DNA of 56,087 nt from Prevotellaceae bacterium (lineage in GTDB: Bacteria; Bacteroidota; Bacteroidia; Bacteroidales; UBA932), in contig JAITQN010000110.1 in assembly GCA_031288865.1 (NCBI GenBank), positions 1-56,087 of the forward strand, read 5' to 3'. Both the position numbers and the translations under genes were made by a program. The stretch's first letter is position 1. Each line of letters begins with the position of its first letter. Below are positions 1-10,913 of this stretch, piece by piece. The notes beneath the pieces were generated by a model. That model was not told the DNA's origin. It saw only the letters and a list, made by a program, of their open reading frames with translations, and ran no database searches.

Positions 1-1027
1 ACGAAGCCACCTCCGGAAAAACGTAGCCCAAGCTTAGGGCAAGTTGCAGCGGCGTAACTAAGTTGTAATTGATCTCGTTCTCCGGTTCATAAGGATAGCT
101 GTCATTGCCATAAACCGAATTGGCGGGAAATATCATTTTTCCCTCCGAACGTTTGGTGAATGAATAGAAAGTGGGTACCTGCAGCGACAGCCCTATAGAA
201 AATTCGGGAATCGGCAGGATGAGTATGCCCACCCTTCCTCCGAAACCTAATCCCGACAAGTTGTACATGCGGTTGTAAGAATACCGGTAGTCCGTATCAA
301 TCACACTTTCTTCGTTCAATTCGGCCACAAAGGATTTTCTGCTGTCACGCACGATAAAACTTGCACCCAGGTATATTTTTTCGGAGATATTCGCCCCGAA
401 GGAAAGTGCATATTCACCCACATGGCCAGTTGTAGTATACATGGCGCGCTGACCAATGTCCCCAAGCAGCGCACTATACAGCGTACCGTCTTGGTTAAAT
501 AAATATTTTCCGTCGCCGAGTTCTTTATGGTCATCCACAAATTGTTCATCGCGTTCATTCCCCATTTTGGCTACTTGCCCTATATAAGACTCCTCGCTGG
601 GCACGTTGGGCGCGTTTATACGTTCATTGGCATTGAAAAAGTTCTGCTTATTGTATGCAAACCCAATATTATACCGGGTAGACGAGCGCCTGGGTTGAAT
701 CGCAAACACAACACCCGCATTATTGATGTTGACGCCGTTCTTAAACCTTGAATTAAGCTGGTCGTAATAATTGGTGGTCGACTCTACCCTGTAGAACTCG
801 GGCGTGAAAATTAATTCATTGGTTTTGTAGGTAACAATAGCAGCCGGGTTTACGGCAATGGCGCCCATCTCGGAACCCAATGCGCCGGAAGCCCCGCCCA
901 TGGCGGCCGACCGTGCGGTAGAGAAATAATAGGGCTGCGAGAACAGCAACGCGTCATACGCTTCTTGCTGTGCAAAAGTAGTATTCACAAGGAATAGGGT
1001 AGCAATAATTAAAGAGGTTTTTTTCAT
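1..1027 (-). CDS. OmpP1/FadL-like outer-membrane protein (partial, C-terminus outside window)
   Basis: The ORF track misses this gene because it runs off the left edge; I read it from the complement of the sequence. It starts at the ATG complementary to 1025-1027 and stays open for 342 codons. The N-terminus is a signal peptide ending in TFAQQ, followed by SAAMGGASGALGSE and a VNPAAI motif, the same layout as the next gene (AMGGAFAALGGDF, VNPAGI). The rest alternates polar and aromatic residues as in a beta-barrel. It is a tandem paralogue of the 1036-2583 product and lies 8 bases after it, so the two are probably co-transcribed. The family is the OmpP1/FadL/TodX group, often labelled hemin receptor in Bacteroides; the substrate is unknown. 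Confidence 0.85.
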   Translation of the reverse strand, partial: MKKTSLIIATLFLVNTTFAQQEAYDALLFSQPYYFSTARSAAMGGASGALGSEMGAIAVNPAAIVTYKTNELIFTPEFYRVESTTNYYDQLNSRFKNGVNINNAGVVFAIQPRRSSTRYNIGFAYNKQNFFNANERINAPNVPSEESYIGQVAKMGNERDEQFVDDHKELGDGKYLFNQDGTLYSALLGDIGQRAMYTTTGHVGEYALSFGANISEKIYLGASFIVRDSRKSFVAELNEESVIDTDYRYSYNRMYNLSGLGFGGRVGILILPIPEFSIGLSLQVPTFYSFTKRSEGKMIFPANSVYGNDSYPYEPENEINYNLVTPLQLALSLGYVFPEVAS

Positions 1028-1035
1028 AATATAAA

Positions 1036-2583
1036 TTAAAATCGAAAGCCTAAAGTTATAAGAAATTTCCCGGCAAAGTTAGTATTTTTTAAATTATTAT
1101 TATCCGCATAGAGCGATAAAGTTTCTTTTTTATATGGTGATAAAGTTTCTTTATTTCCGGGAGAGGCTGAATATACGGCATCTATAAAATACCCGCCGCT
1201 TTGGTAACCCGCACCTGCCGAAATGATATGACGGGCATAGCTATCATCGTTTTTCACCGGACTGCCGTAGTAGGCATAGCCTCCCCGGAGAGCATACTGC
1301 TTGATGCGGTACTCCACACCCGCCCGGATATGGGTGGCTACCTTGAATTCTTCACGGACTTCATCATCCACATCCGTCCACCTTACGTAATAGTTGTCTT
1401 CGAGTCCATACATTTTGAGGGTGGAATAATCCGTGCCCTCGTAGTCTATGCTTATTAAGCCATAATTATCAAAAATATAGGCAAATCCCGTACCCCATTT
1501 CACCGGGGTGACCACCTTATAGTCGGATGTAGAGGATACATCACTGCTGAAGCGATCGCCGTCTGAAAAGTGCGAATTTATTTGTTCCGAAAATTTATCG
1601 GTAAGGTACATCCATGTGGGAGAATGGAAATAGGCGCCCCAGCGCAAACCGGCTGCCGGCTTCCAAATAAAGCCCAACTTAACGTTATACCCCGTACCCG
1701 ACGTGTTTAAGCGTTCCGAATAGGTGAAATCGCTAAATTTCGTAGGATTTTCCGCAGTATCGAAATCAGACGGATTAACTGCTGTTTCGGAATATTTTTT
1801 GTAATATTCGTTCCGAATGGCCTGCATTCCGGCCGTGAAGCCAAAATAAAACCTGTTGGAAATATTACCGCCCAGGCTGAATACATATTCACCGGTGTGC
1901 CCGGCTTGTTCGGCATAATAGGCGTGTTTCAGCAAACCACTCTGGCTAAGGTCTGAGGCATTTTCAGTAGCGGTAATGTATTTTTGATTAATAGTGTCAA
2001 TTAGTCCGGTTTGCCACGCTAAAATATGCGACCAATACGCTGAACTCAAATTATCAAAAATATTATCTGTATCAAGTTCATGGCTAAGAGTAGGAGGATG
2101 AGCCTCTGTTAGCTCATTGGCCAAGACTGTAAGTATAGATGAATTTCCCGAAGTCCCACTGGCTGTAATGCGGCGGTTGGTCACATTATGCAGCTTGTTA
2201 TAGCCCACACCCCAATTCAGGCTTACCAGACCGTCACTTCCGTGTGCATCGCCAAACACTATGCCTAAATTATTAACGCCCACATTCACATAAGAGTCGG
2301 TTATCGGGTTTCCGGCGAGGTATTTGGCCTCGGTGTTGCCGTGATTGAACGCCAGGGAAAAGGTGAGTTCCGTATTGCGGTACACGCCAATGCCGGCCGG
2401 ATTGACGCTCAATGTCGTAAAGTCGCCGCCTAATGCGGCAAATGCGCCGCCCATAGCTGTGAAGCGGGCGGTGCCCTCATATTGCGTTTGGGAAAGAAGC
2501 AACCCGTCCCATGCGCCCTGGGCATTTGCGGCACTTACGGCCGCCATAGTCAATATAAAAGATAAAAGTATTCTATTCATCAT
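1036..2583 (-). CDS. OmpP1/FadL-like outer-membrane transport protein
   Basis: 515 residues with a signal peptide (cleavage near ANAQG), a glycine-rich N-terminal hatch-like segment with the VNPAGIGVYR motif, then barrel-like strands ending in a terminal phenylalanine (LGFRF), as expected for outer-membrane insertion. FadL-type proteins move hydrophobic molecules across the outer membrane, but no ligand can be read here. The start codon overlaps the stop of the upstream lipoprotein gene (TAATG), with AGGAGGAG just before it, so translation is probably coupled. Two ATG codons are adjacent (MMNR); either may be used. The following paralogue lies 8 bases downstream. Confidence 0.85.
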   Translation of the reverse strand: MMNRILLSFILTMAAVSAANAQGAWDGLLLSQTQYEGTARFTAMGGAFAALGGDFTTLSVNPAGIGVYRNTELTFSLAFNHGNTEAKYLAGNPITDSYVNVGVNNLGIVFGDAHGSDGLVSLNWGVGYNKLHNVTNRRITASGTSGNSSILTVLANELTEAHPPTLSHELDTDNIFDNLSSAYWSHILAWQTGLIDTINQKYITATENASDLSQSGLLKHAYYAEQAGHTGEYVFSLGGNISNRFYFGFTAGMQAIRNEYYKKYSETAVNPSDFDTAENPTKFSDFTYSERLNTSGTGYNVKLGFIWKPAAGLRWGAYFHSPTWMYLTDKFSEQINSHFSDGDRFSSDVSSTSDYKVVTPVKWGTGFAYIFDNYGLISIDYEGTDYSTLKMYGLEDNYYVRWTDVDDEVREEFKVATHIRAGVEYRIKQYALRGGYAYYGSPVKNDDSYARHIISAGAGYQSGGYFIDAVYSASPGNKETLSPYKKETLSLYADNNNLKNTNFAGKFLITLGFRF

Positions 2584-3758
2584 TATCTCCTCCTTGATGA
2601 CCCGCCACTACTGCTGCCGGTACTTCTGTTGCTGCTACTGCTGCTGTTGCTGCTGCTCCTGACCTGACTCGAAGAAGACGAACTTCTGGAACTGCTGTTG
2701 TAGCTTGGCGATTGGCTGCTGCGACTACTGCTATTACTATTACTATTACTGTATGAGGTATTGCTGCGGCGAGAATTGGTAGTGGTGCTATTATTATAGG
2801 TAGAGGTTGATGTCCCCCTTGAGGTATTGCTATTGCTGCGGGTATAGTTGGCGCTTTGTGCGCTTGAGCCTGTGCTCCGTGACGTTACTGCAGTCCTGCG
2901 GCTGGTGCCCGTGCTTTGCTGCGTCGAAACGCTTGTGCCGGTGCTGCCGGCTGTAGAAACGCTCCGGCGGCTGGATACCGCACTGTTGCTGCTTTGCCGG
3001 GTTCCGCCCACTTGCTGGATTTGCGGTTGGGTGCGGGAAGCAGCGCGCCGTGACACGCCTGTTGAGCCGGTGTTGGCGCCGGCGTCCGGCGAAACGCGCC
3101 TTACCGTTCCTGTGCCGGTTAAGCGGCGCCCGTAATTCACGTTATTATTGTGGTAATAATAGTTGTGGTGATGCGGGTAGTGATGAGAATAGTAATGCGG
3201 GTAATGATACCCGTAGTATCCGCCATAATACCACGAATGGTAATAGCCCGGATAGTGATAGTACCACGGATCCCAGTAATCGTACCACGCCCATGAAGTC
3301 CTCCCGTACCACGGAGCGTAATATGACCCGTAACGCCACCACGGACGGTACCACGAGTAAGGATCGCCGTAGCCCGCGTCGATATTGATGTTCACGGTGG
3401 GCGGCACGTATTCCTCGTCATCGTCGAACATGCGCAGCCGGCGGGCATACGAGTCGCTTTCATCCATGATGAGGCAGGTCTTATCGGGTTCTGCATCAAT
3501 GTCTACCGTGCGGTTTTCATCGGTCACATAAAGCGTGTCTATCTGTTTTTTGCTGGCCGTTGAAGCTGCCCGGGCAGCCACTGCAGTCTGTGTTTTTTCG
3601 TTTAATTGTTTGGCTTTGGTCATCGCGGGCGTAGGCGCCGGAATATAGGGCTTGTCGGGGTTAAAGTAAATGCCGTCTTCCGATGAGGTATACTGGCCGG
3701 AAGCACACGCACTCAACACGAACGTGGCGGAAATCAGAATATAGTTTAAAGTTTTCAT
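2583..3758 (-). CDS. Lipoprotein with Tyr/Trp/His-rich block and Ser/Arg-rich tail
   Basis: The ORF track starts at 3839, but I place the start at 3758. There a strong AAGGAGG sits 6 bases before ATG, the signal peptide begins (MKTLNYILIS) with lipobox LSAC, and the promoter at 3806-3836 would lie inside the longer version. The mature protein has three parts: about 100 polar residues, a block of roughly 80 residues dominated by Y, W, H, G and P, and a tail of about 150 residues of almost only S, T, N, G and R ending in RRR. No catalytic motif is visible. From memory, similar proteins occur beside FadL-like genes in Bacteroides and have been mislabelled vitellogenin. Function unknown; a surface or matrix role is only a guess. 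Confidence 0.8.
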   Translation of the reverse strand: MKTLNYILISATFVLSACASGQYTSSEDGIYFNPDKPYIPAPTPAMTKAKQLNEKTQTAVAARAASTASKKQIDTLYVTDENRTVDIDAEPDKTCLIMDESDSYARRLRMFDDDEEYVPPTVNINIDAGYGDPYSWYRPWWRYGSYYAPWYGRTSWAWYDYWDPWYYHYPGYYHSWYYGGYYGYHYPHYYSHHYPHHHNYYYHNNNVNYGRRLTGTGTVRRVSPDAGANTGSTGVSRRAASRTQPQIQQVGGTRQSSNSAVSSRRSVSTAGSTGTSVSTQQSTGTSRRTAVTSRSTGSSAQSANYTRSNSNTSRGTSTSTYNNSTTTNSRRSNTSYSNSNSNSSSRSSQSPSYNSSSRSSSSSSQVRSSSNSSSSSNRSTGSSSGGSSRRR

Positions 3759-3805
3759 GCATTCCTCCTTTTTTATTCGGTTAATATTTATTACTTTTGC
3801 ACCGT

Positions 3806-3836
3806 CAAAGATACGGACTTTATATAAACTATTCAA
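3806..3836 (-). promoter_or_regulatory. Bacteroidota-type promoter of the lipoprotein/FadL operon
   Basis: On the minus strand a TTG (complement of 3834-3836) is followed after 20 bases by TATCTTTG (complement of 3806-3813), matching the TTTG-N19/20-TAnnTTTG consensus. Transcription would begin near 3799, giving a leader of about 40 bases before the chosen start at 3758. On the plus strand TACTTTTG at 3792-3799 could serve proS, but it lacks a clear upstream TTG. Confidence 0.7.
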
Positions 3837-3888
3837 CAAAAAGATTTATAAAAAACGTTAAAATACATATTGCAAAGGTACTAAAAAT

Positions 3889-5361
3889 ATGGCAAAAGAA
3901 ATAACAAATCGGGAAGAAAACTACTCCTTATGGTATAATAATTTGGTGGTGAAGGCTGATTTGGCTGAAAACTCGGCGGTTAGGGGCTGTATGGTGATCA
4001 AGCCTTATGGATATGCGATTTGGGAGAAAATGCAAAGAACGTTGGATGAAATGTTTAAGGAAACAGGACACGTCAATGCCTACTTTCCGCTGTTTATTCC
4101 GAAGTCGTTTTTGAGCAAGGAAGCCGAACATGTAGAGGGCTTTGCAAAAGAATGTGCGGTGGTGACGCATCACCGCTTGATGAACGACCCCGACGGAAAG
4201 GGCGTGGTGGTCGACCCGTCGGCGAAATTAGAGGAGGAGCTGATTATCCGCCCCACGTCGGAAACGATTATCTGGAACACGTATAAAAACTGGATTAAGT
4301 CGTATCGCGATTTGCCGGTGCTGTGCAACCAGTGGGCCAACGTGGTGCGGTGGGAAATGCGCACCCGGCTGTTCCTGCGCACGGCGGAGTTTCTGTGGCA
4401 GGAAGGGCACACGGCGCATGCCACGCAACAGGAGGCGGTGGAAGAAACCGAACGCATGGTGCAGGTCTACGCGTCGTTTGCGCGCGACTGGATGGCCATG
4501 CCGGTGCTTGTGGGCAGCAAAACGCCGAGCGAACGCTTTGCCGGTGCGCTGGATACGCTATGTATCGAGGCGCTGATGCAGGATGGAAAGGCGCTGCAGG
4601 CGGGCACGTCGCACTTCCTGGGACAGAATTTCGCGAAAGCGTTCGACGTGCAGTTTGCCGGCAAGGAGGGTAAGCTGGACTACGTGTGGGCTACGTCGTG
4701 GGGCGTGTCTACGCGCCTGATCGGGGCGCTGATTATGGCGCACAGCGACAACAGCGGCCTTGTGCTGCCTCCGAAACTGGCGCCGCTGCAAGTGGTGCTG
4801 GTACCTATTTATAAAGGTGACGAAGAATTGTCGCAGCTCGCGGAGTATTTGCAACCGGTGAAGAAGGCGCTGGAGGCGAAAGGCATTACGGTGAAATTGG
4901 ACGACCGAGACAATGTGCGGTCGGGCTTCAAGTTCGCCGAGTGGGAGATGAAAGGCGTGCCGGTGCGCATCGCAGCAGGCCCGCGCGACCTGCAGCAGGG
5001 AACGCTGGAAGTTGCCCGCCGCGATACGCTCGAAAAACAAAACGTGTCCAAAGACGGGATAGGCGCTTACATCGAACAGCTGCTCGTTGCCATACAGGAT
5101 AATATCTACAAAAAGGCCTACGATTTCAGGGAAGCGCATACGTTCACGGTCGACCGCTACGAGGAGTTTAAAACGCGCATCGAAGACGGCGGGTTTTTCC
5201 TCTGCCACTGGGACGGCACGCCCGAAACCGAAGCGAAAATCAAGGAAGAGACAAAAGCCACCATCCGTTGCATCCCCGCCGGCGTGCCGCCGGAGCCGGG
5301 AACCTGCATGGTTACCGGGAAACCCTCGGCGCAACGTGTGGTGTTTGCCCGTGCATACTAA
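3889..5361 (+). CDS. proS: Proline--tRNA ligase (class II, archaeal/eukaryotic type)
   Basis: 490 residues. The protein charges tRNA-Pro with proline using ATP. Class II synthetase landmarks are visible: PTSETIIW (substrate loop), [15 protein letters not shown] with the downstream EGHTAHA segment (motif 2 region), then a C-terminal anticodon-binding domain starting near LQVVLVPIY and a short zinc-type tail. The length and the absence of the long inserted editing domain of E. coli ProS place it in the shorter archaeal/eukaryote-like type that is usual in Bacteroidota. It is the first gene of a plus-strand run with the unknown gene at 5380, ruvX and def; the next gene starts 18 bases after the stop. 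Confidence 0.95.
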   Translation: MAKEITNREENYSLWYNNLVVKADLAENSAVRGCMVIKPYGYAIWEKMQRTLDEMFKETGHVNAYFPLFIPKSFLSKEAEHVEGFAKECAVVTHHRLMNDPDGKGVVVDPSAKLEEELIIRPTSETIIWNTYKNWIKSYRDLPVLCNQWANVVRWEMRTRLFLRTAEFLWQEGHTAHATQQEAVEETERMVQVYASFARDWMAMPVLVGSKTPSERFAGALDTLCIEALMQDGKALQAGTSHFLGQNFAKAFDVQFAGKEGKLDYVWATSWGVSTRLIGALIMAHSDNSGLVLPPKLAPLQVVLVPIYKGDEELSQLAEYLQPVKKALEAKGITVKLDDRDNVRSGFKFAEWEMKGVPVRIAAGPRDLQQGTLEVARRDTLEKQNVSKDGIGAYIEQLLVAIQDNIYKKAYDFREAHTFTVDRYEEFKTRIEDGGFFLCHWDGTPETEAKIKEETKATIRCIPAGVPPEPGTCMVTGKPSAQRVVFARAY

Positions 5362-5379
5362 ATTTTAAATTTAAATATT

Positions 5380-6087
5380 ATGCCAACAACAGAAGTGCCT
5401 CCCCGAGAGGCGATCCTCAACCACCTCACCGGAAAGTCGGTCGTGAAAGAGCAGGTTTACGATGCTACACTCGACGTCTTCAACCAAATCAAGGAAATAT
5501 CACACGAATTGTGTAACGACATCAACGAGATGTTGCCCGAAAACCTCAGCCGCCGCGTGCGTCTGGAATACCGCGACCGCGGGAAGTTCGAGGCCGAAAT
5601 CAAAGTGGCCGGCGACGTCCTTATCTTCAGCATGCACTCCGACGTGTTCCACTTCGACCGCGGCCACGCCGTCTGGAAAGCCGGCTATACGGGCAGGGAT
5701 CCGTATAACGCGTATTGCGGTGTCATCAGTGTGTACAACTTCCTGTCCGATTCCTTTAAATATAACCGCAACGACGACCTGGGTTACCTCATAGGCCGTA
5801 TTTTTATAAACAAAGACAAGCACTTTTTCGTGGAAGGGAAGCGTCAGGAGGCCTTTGGCCACCGCCGTTTCGGCGAAAAGCCCATCACCCCGGCCGACCT
5901 CGTGTCGATTATGGAAACGGCCATTCTGTATGCCATAGAATTCGACCTGCTCAGCCCTCCCTACGAGCTGGTGAAGCTGGCGACCGTAGAGCAGATGAAT
6001 GCGAAAATCGAAAGCGCCAGGATGCAAACCGGCAAGCGGATAGGCTTTCAGTTTAGCACCGACGACGTGCTGGGCGCTTCAGCATAA
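5380..6087 (+). CDS. Conserved hypothetical protein between proS and ruvX
   Basis: 235 residues, soluble, no signal peptide or membrane segment. I do not recognise a named domain. The N-terminal 45 residues look helical and mention cysteine only once; the middle has alternating strands (RVRLEYRDRGKFEAEIKV) and a run rich in H, F and D (MHSDVFHFDRGHAVW); the C-terminus has an amphipathic helix (PPYELVKLATVEQMNAKI). The gene is 18 bases after proS and 15 bases before ruvX, so it is very probably co-transcribed with housekeeping genes. Codon use is like its neighbours. A housekeeping role is inferred from position only. Confidence 0.8.
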   Translation: MPTTEVPPREAILNHLTGKSVVKEQVYDATLDVFNQIKEISHELCNDINEMLPENLSRRVRLEYRDRGKFEAEIKVAGDVLIFSMHSDVFHFDRGHAVWKAGYTGRDPYNAYCGVISVYNFLSDSFKYNRNDDLGYLIGRIFINKDKHFFVEGKRQEAFGHRRFGEKPITPADLVSIMETAILYAIEFDLLSPPYELVKLATVEQMNAKIESARMQTGKRIGFQFSTDDVLGASA

Positions 6088-6102
6088 ATGTATATTTGAA
6101 TT

Positions 6103-6516
6103 ATGGCGCGTATCGTGGCGATTGACTATGGCTTGAAGCGTACGGGGCTGGCGGTGACCGACCCCCTGCAATTAATTGCTACGCCTTTGGCCACGGTCGA
6201 CACAACGGCGCTGATGGATTATTTGAAAGAATATGCCGGCAAAGAGGCGGTGGAGTGTTTTGTGGTGGGGTATCCGAAAAACCTGGACAACACGCCGGCA
6301 GCGGCCGCCCGCCATGTCGACCCGTTTTTGCAGCACTTGCGCAGGCAGTTTCCCGGCGTCGGCGTGGTGCTGGAGGACGAGCGCTTCACGTCGAAAATCG
6401 CGTTCAGGGCGATGATCGACGGAGGCGTGAAGAAGATGGACAGGCGCAACAAGGGCATGGTCGACAGGGTGAGCGCCGTCATTATTTTGCAATCGTATTT
6501 AGAAAGAAAACAATAA
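6103..6516 (+). CDS. ruvX: Putative pre-16S rRNA nuclease / Holliday junction resolvase-like YqgF
   Basis: 137 residues, the usual family length. The RNase H-like fold is recognisable from the first strand AIDYGLKRTGLAV with the conserved Asp-Tyr-Gly, the VVGYPKNLDN segment after the second strand (family VGLP-like motif), and the LEDERFTS segment near the C-terminus carrying acidic catalytic residues. In E. coli YqgF processes the 5' end of 16S rRNA; the resolvase role is by homology. It follows the unknown gene by 15 bases and its stop is one base before the ATG of def, indicating tight coupling. Confidence 0.92.
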   Translation: MARIVAIDYGLKRTGLAVTDPLQLIATPLATVDTTALMDYLKEYAGKEAVECFVVGYPKNLDNTPAAAARHVDPFLQHLRRQFPGVGVVLEDERFTSKIAFRAMIDGGVKKMDRRNKGMVDRVSAVIILQSYLERKQ

Positions 6517-6517
6517 A

Positions 6518-7069
6518 ATGATTTTATCAATTTATGTGTACGGCTCTGCCGTGTTGAAGAAGAAGGCGCTGCCGGTAACGGAAGACTACGAGGGCTTGCA
6601 GCAACTCATTGCCGACATGAAAGAAACCCTCGCCAATGCCGAGGGCGTAGGCCTCGCGGCGCCGCAGGTGGGACATTCCATCCGTTTGTTTATTGTCGAC
6701 GGTGCGCCGTTCAAGAAGAACGAGGCGGCGCTGGCCACTTTTCAGCGGGTGATGATTAACCCCGAAATCACGGAATACAGCGCCGGCACGAGCTCCTTTA
6801 ACGAGGGCTGCCTCAGTATTCCCGACATTCATGAAGACGTGGTGCGCCCCAACGAGGTGCGCATTCGCTATCTCGACGAACGCTTTGAGGCGCAGGAAGA
6901 ACACCTGAAAGGCATTGCGGCGCGTATTGTGCAGCATGAGTTCGACCATTTGGAAGGAAACGTGTTTACCGAAAAATTATCGCCCATTCGTCGAAAATTA
7001 GTAAGCGGGAAGCTCAAAAACATTGCGCGTGGAAAGGCCTCTGCATCATACAAGACACGCATCGCCTGA
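6518..7069 (+). CDS. def: Peptide deformylase
   Basis: 183 residues. The enzyme removes the formyl group from the N-terminal methionine of new proteins in the cytoplasm. All three family motifs are intact: GVGLAAPQVG (motif 1), EGCLSIP with the metal-binding cysteine (motif 2), and QHEFDHLEG with the two metal-binding histidines and the catalytic glutamate (motif 3). The start follows the ruvX stop by one base. It is the last gene of the proS run; no clear terminator follows directly, and the next plus-strand gene is 410 bases away. Confidence 0.96.
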   Translation: MILSIYVYGSAVLKKKALPVTEDYEGLQQLIADMKETLANAEGVGLAAPQVGHSIRLFIVDGAPFKKNEAALATFQRVMINPEITEYSAGTSSFNEGCLSIPDIHEDVVRPNEVRIRYLDERFEAQEEHLKGIAARIVQHEFDHLEGNVFTEKLSPIRRKLVSGKLKNIARGKASASYKTRIA

Positions 7070-7480
7070 ATAAAATTTAGCATTAGTTAACATTTCTGCG
7101 GGTTCTACTTTTTCGAATTGTGTGTACCTTCGTGCAACAAAAAAATGGTATTATTGTTCTTTAATTCTCTTCACTGGCGTTGCTTTTGACTCTGTGTAAA
7201 GGAACTTACGAACTTTTAAAGATACTATCTGAGGAACAAAGATAACGCCCTCTTTTTTATCTATTTTTATCCCAACACCGCCTCCCCGAGGCGTATGGCC
7301 GCCCGGCGTTTTGCAAACCACCGGGCGGCCCCTTTTCAACCTGTTGGAAGCGTTCATAAAGTCGTTTATGAAGTATGAGGATCGTGAATACAATCATAAA
7401 ATAACTGTCTGTTCATGGATAATTAAAATATTTTCGTGAATATTTTGTAACTTTGCATCCGGATAATAAACGTATTTTTT
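7070..7480. other. Non-coding interval between def and the Fic gene
   Basis: No convincing gene. The 80-residue minus-strand ORF at 7151-7393 has low-quality composition and I do not call it. The interval holds a possible weak promoter (TACCTTCG at 7125-7132), short complementary segments TGGCGTT (near 7172) and AACGCC followed by CTCTTTTTT (near 7243-7257) that could end a short RNA, a small CGCCT/AGGCG hairpin at 7279-7293, and a strong GC hairpin at 7297-7330. TAACTTTG at 7448-7455 is a likely -7 element for the Fic gene, although the upstream TTG is missing. Confidence 0.5.
7297..7334. repeat. Strong 10-bp GC hairpin, possible terminator
   Basis: GGCCGCCCGG at 7297-7306 and its exact complement CCGGGCGGCC at 7321-7330 are separated by 14 bases and followed by CCTTTTC. 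The short T-run makes it an imperfect intrinsic terminator for the def side. It could instead be a repetitive extragenic palindrome; a CCCGAGGCGTAYGG stretch just before it recurs at about 52067-52080. Confidence 0.6.
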
Positions 7481-8359
7481 ATGATTACGCAAACCAAAAA
7501 AGAGAATTTGTTCAAATTGAAGTTGGAGTATGAGCGACTCCGCGCTACACGCAACGATTTGCTGAAAATGATTGCCGAATCGGAACTGCCCGAAATGGTG
7601 TATAACTCAAATGCCATCGAAAATTCGACACTTACACTTAAAGAAACGGAAAAAATTTTGTTGGCACAGGCGTTGATGCGCGAAGTTTCGTTGCGAGAGA
7701 CATACGAGGCAACCAACTTGGCGCGTGTTATAAAATATCTTTGGACACGTCCAAACTATGAACTTTCAGTCGAAAATTTTGAGCTCTTGCACCAAATGTT
7801 GCTCGGCGGTATAAATGACGATTATGCAGGGCGAATTCGTTGCACAGGCGAATATGTACGTGTAGGCTGGCACATTGCGCCTGCTCCCGAATTGGTAAAA
7901 TCAATGCTTGAGAATATTATAAATCAATATAATAGCGATGATGATAAGTATTTTTTGGAGAAAATCACCAGATTTCATTTGCAATTTGAAACCATACACC
8001 CTTTTTGCGATGGCAACGGACGAATGGGACGTCTGATTATAAACCTGCAACTGGCAACTTTGGGCTACCCACCGGTAATTATTCAGAACAAGGGGAAGAG
8101 AGAGGAATATTACCCGATTTTTGACGAATGGCGTGACAAACACAAGTCGGATAAATTTTCCGATTATCTGTACCTTGCTCTGTCCGAATCGCTCAACAAG
8201 CGGCTTGCCTATTTGCGGGGCAGTGAAATTGTAAAACTTTCCGACCACATTAAAGAAAACGCTTTAAACGCCTCTGCAACAACCAATGCCGCCAAACGAC
8301 AAACCATTCCTGCTTTTCGTCAGGAAGGCATTTGGCGAATTGGGAAGTCAATCTCTTGA
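7481..8359 (+). CDS. Fic family protein, predicted AMP-transferase with N-terminal inhibitory motif
   Basis: 292 residues. The canonical active-site motif HPFCDGNGRMGR starts at His173 and is complete, so the protein should transfer a nucleotide (normally AMP) to a hydroxyl of a target protein. An inhibitory helix motif SNAIEN (residues 43-48), matching S/T-x-x-x-E-G/N, lies N-terminal to the Fic core, which places it with class II self-inhibited Fic proteins. The C-terminus KRQTIPAFRQEGIWRIG resembles the ends of many Bacteroidota Fic proteins. No antitoxin gene is adjacent, consistent with intramolecular inhibition. The gene looks richer in A/T than its neighbours and stands alone between non-coding stretches, which suggests it was acquired. 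The target is unknown. Confidence 0.93.
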   Translation: MITQTKKENLFKLKLEYERLRATRNDLLKMIAESELPEMVYNSNAIENSTLTLKETEKILLAQALMREVSLRETYEATNLARVIKYLWTRPNYELSVENFELLHQMLLGGINDDYAGRIRCTGEYVRVGWHIAPAPELVKSMLENIINQYNSDDDKYFLEKITRFHLQFETIHPFCDGNGRMGRLIINLQLATLGYPPVIIQNKGKREEYYPIFDEWRDKHKSDKFSDYLYLALSESLNKRLAYLRGSEIVKLSDHIKENALNASATTNAAKRQTIPAFRQEGIWRIGKSIS

Positions 8360-8836
8360 ATTTGATAATACCTCAATTTTATGAACAATAAAATAAGGTA
8401 CTACATTAAGCGCATTAACCAGCGATTGATGTGCATAGGTGACGCCTCCTGCCCACATACCTGCCGACCCGCCCGGCCCGACAAACCAACTGAAGCCGTA
8501 ATTCTACAGCAATTTCTTTTACTTCTTCCGGCCTTCACGAGCCCGAACGTTCCAGCTGCGCCCGGTGTCGATGCCCCTACCAGTCCCATTTAACAGCACT
8601 TTCATATACATACGCCAGGTGTGGGTAAATAATTGTTGGCAGAACTCGAATGCTATTATTGTACAGATTGGCACGGGCGGTTCTATTGGCAGTGATAGCG
8701 GCGGTGGTTGTGATATGCCGGGTACAACGGTGGATTTCACTGCATTTGTTTTCACAACTTTTATCAACCTTTATCCACCTTTATCGTGTTGGCGTGGCCA
8801 CACGACAACACGTTTATCCATTTTTACCGTATTCCT

Positions 8837-8864
<28 letters not shown>
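8360..8864. other. Non-coding interval between the Fic gene and gyrB
   Basis: Several short ORFs cover this interval but none has a believable start, length or recognisable product; a minus-strand reading around 8390-8500 looks protein-like for about 40 residues but breaks, so a decayed gene fragment is possible. At 8760-8830 several TTATC-type nonamers cluster (TTATCAACC, TTATCCACC, TTATCCATT) and a TTACCCACA lies on the minus strand near 8620-8630; they differ by one or two bases from the DnaA-box consensus TTATCCACA. The right end holds a palindrome overlapping the gyrB stop codon. Confidence 0.5.

Positions 8865-10913
<2,049 letters not shown>

Noticed and set aside
3769-3799. Plus-strand promoter for proS (TACTTTTG at 3792-3799)
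   Set aside because: The -7 element fits but no upstream TTG is present, so I mention it only in passing.
4558-5334. 258-residue ORF antisense to proS
   Set aside because: Shadow of the conserved proS frame with no recognisable product.
7151-7393. 80-residue minus-strand ORF upstream of the Fic gene
   Set aside because: Runs through the GC hairpin and a putative terminator; composition is not protein-like.
8401-8767. Minus-strand ORFs of 62 and 82 residues between the Fic gene and gyrB
   Set aside because: Broken reading frames and no recognisable domain; perhaps a decayed fragment but not supportable as a gene.
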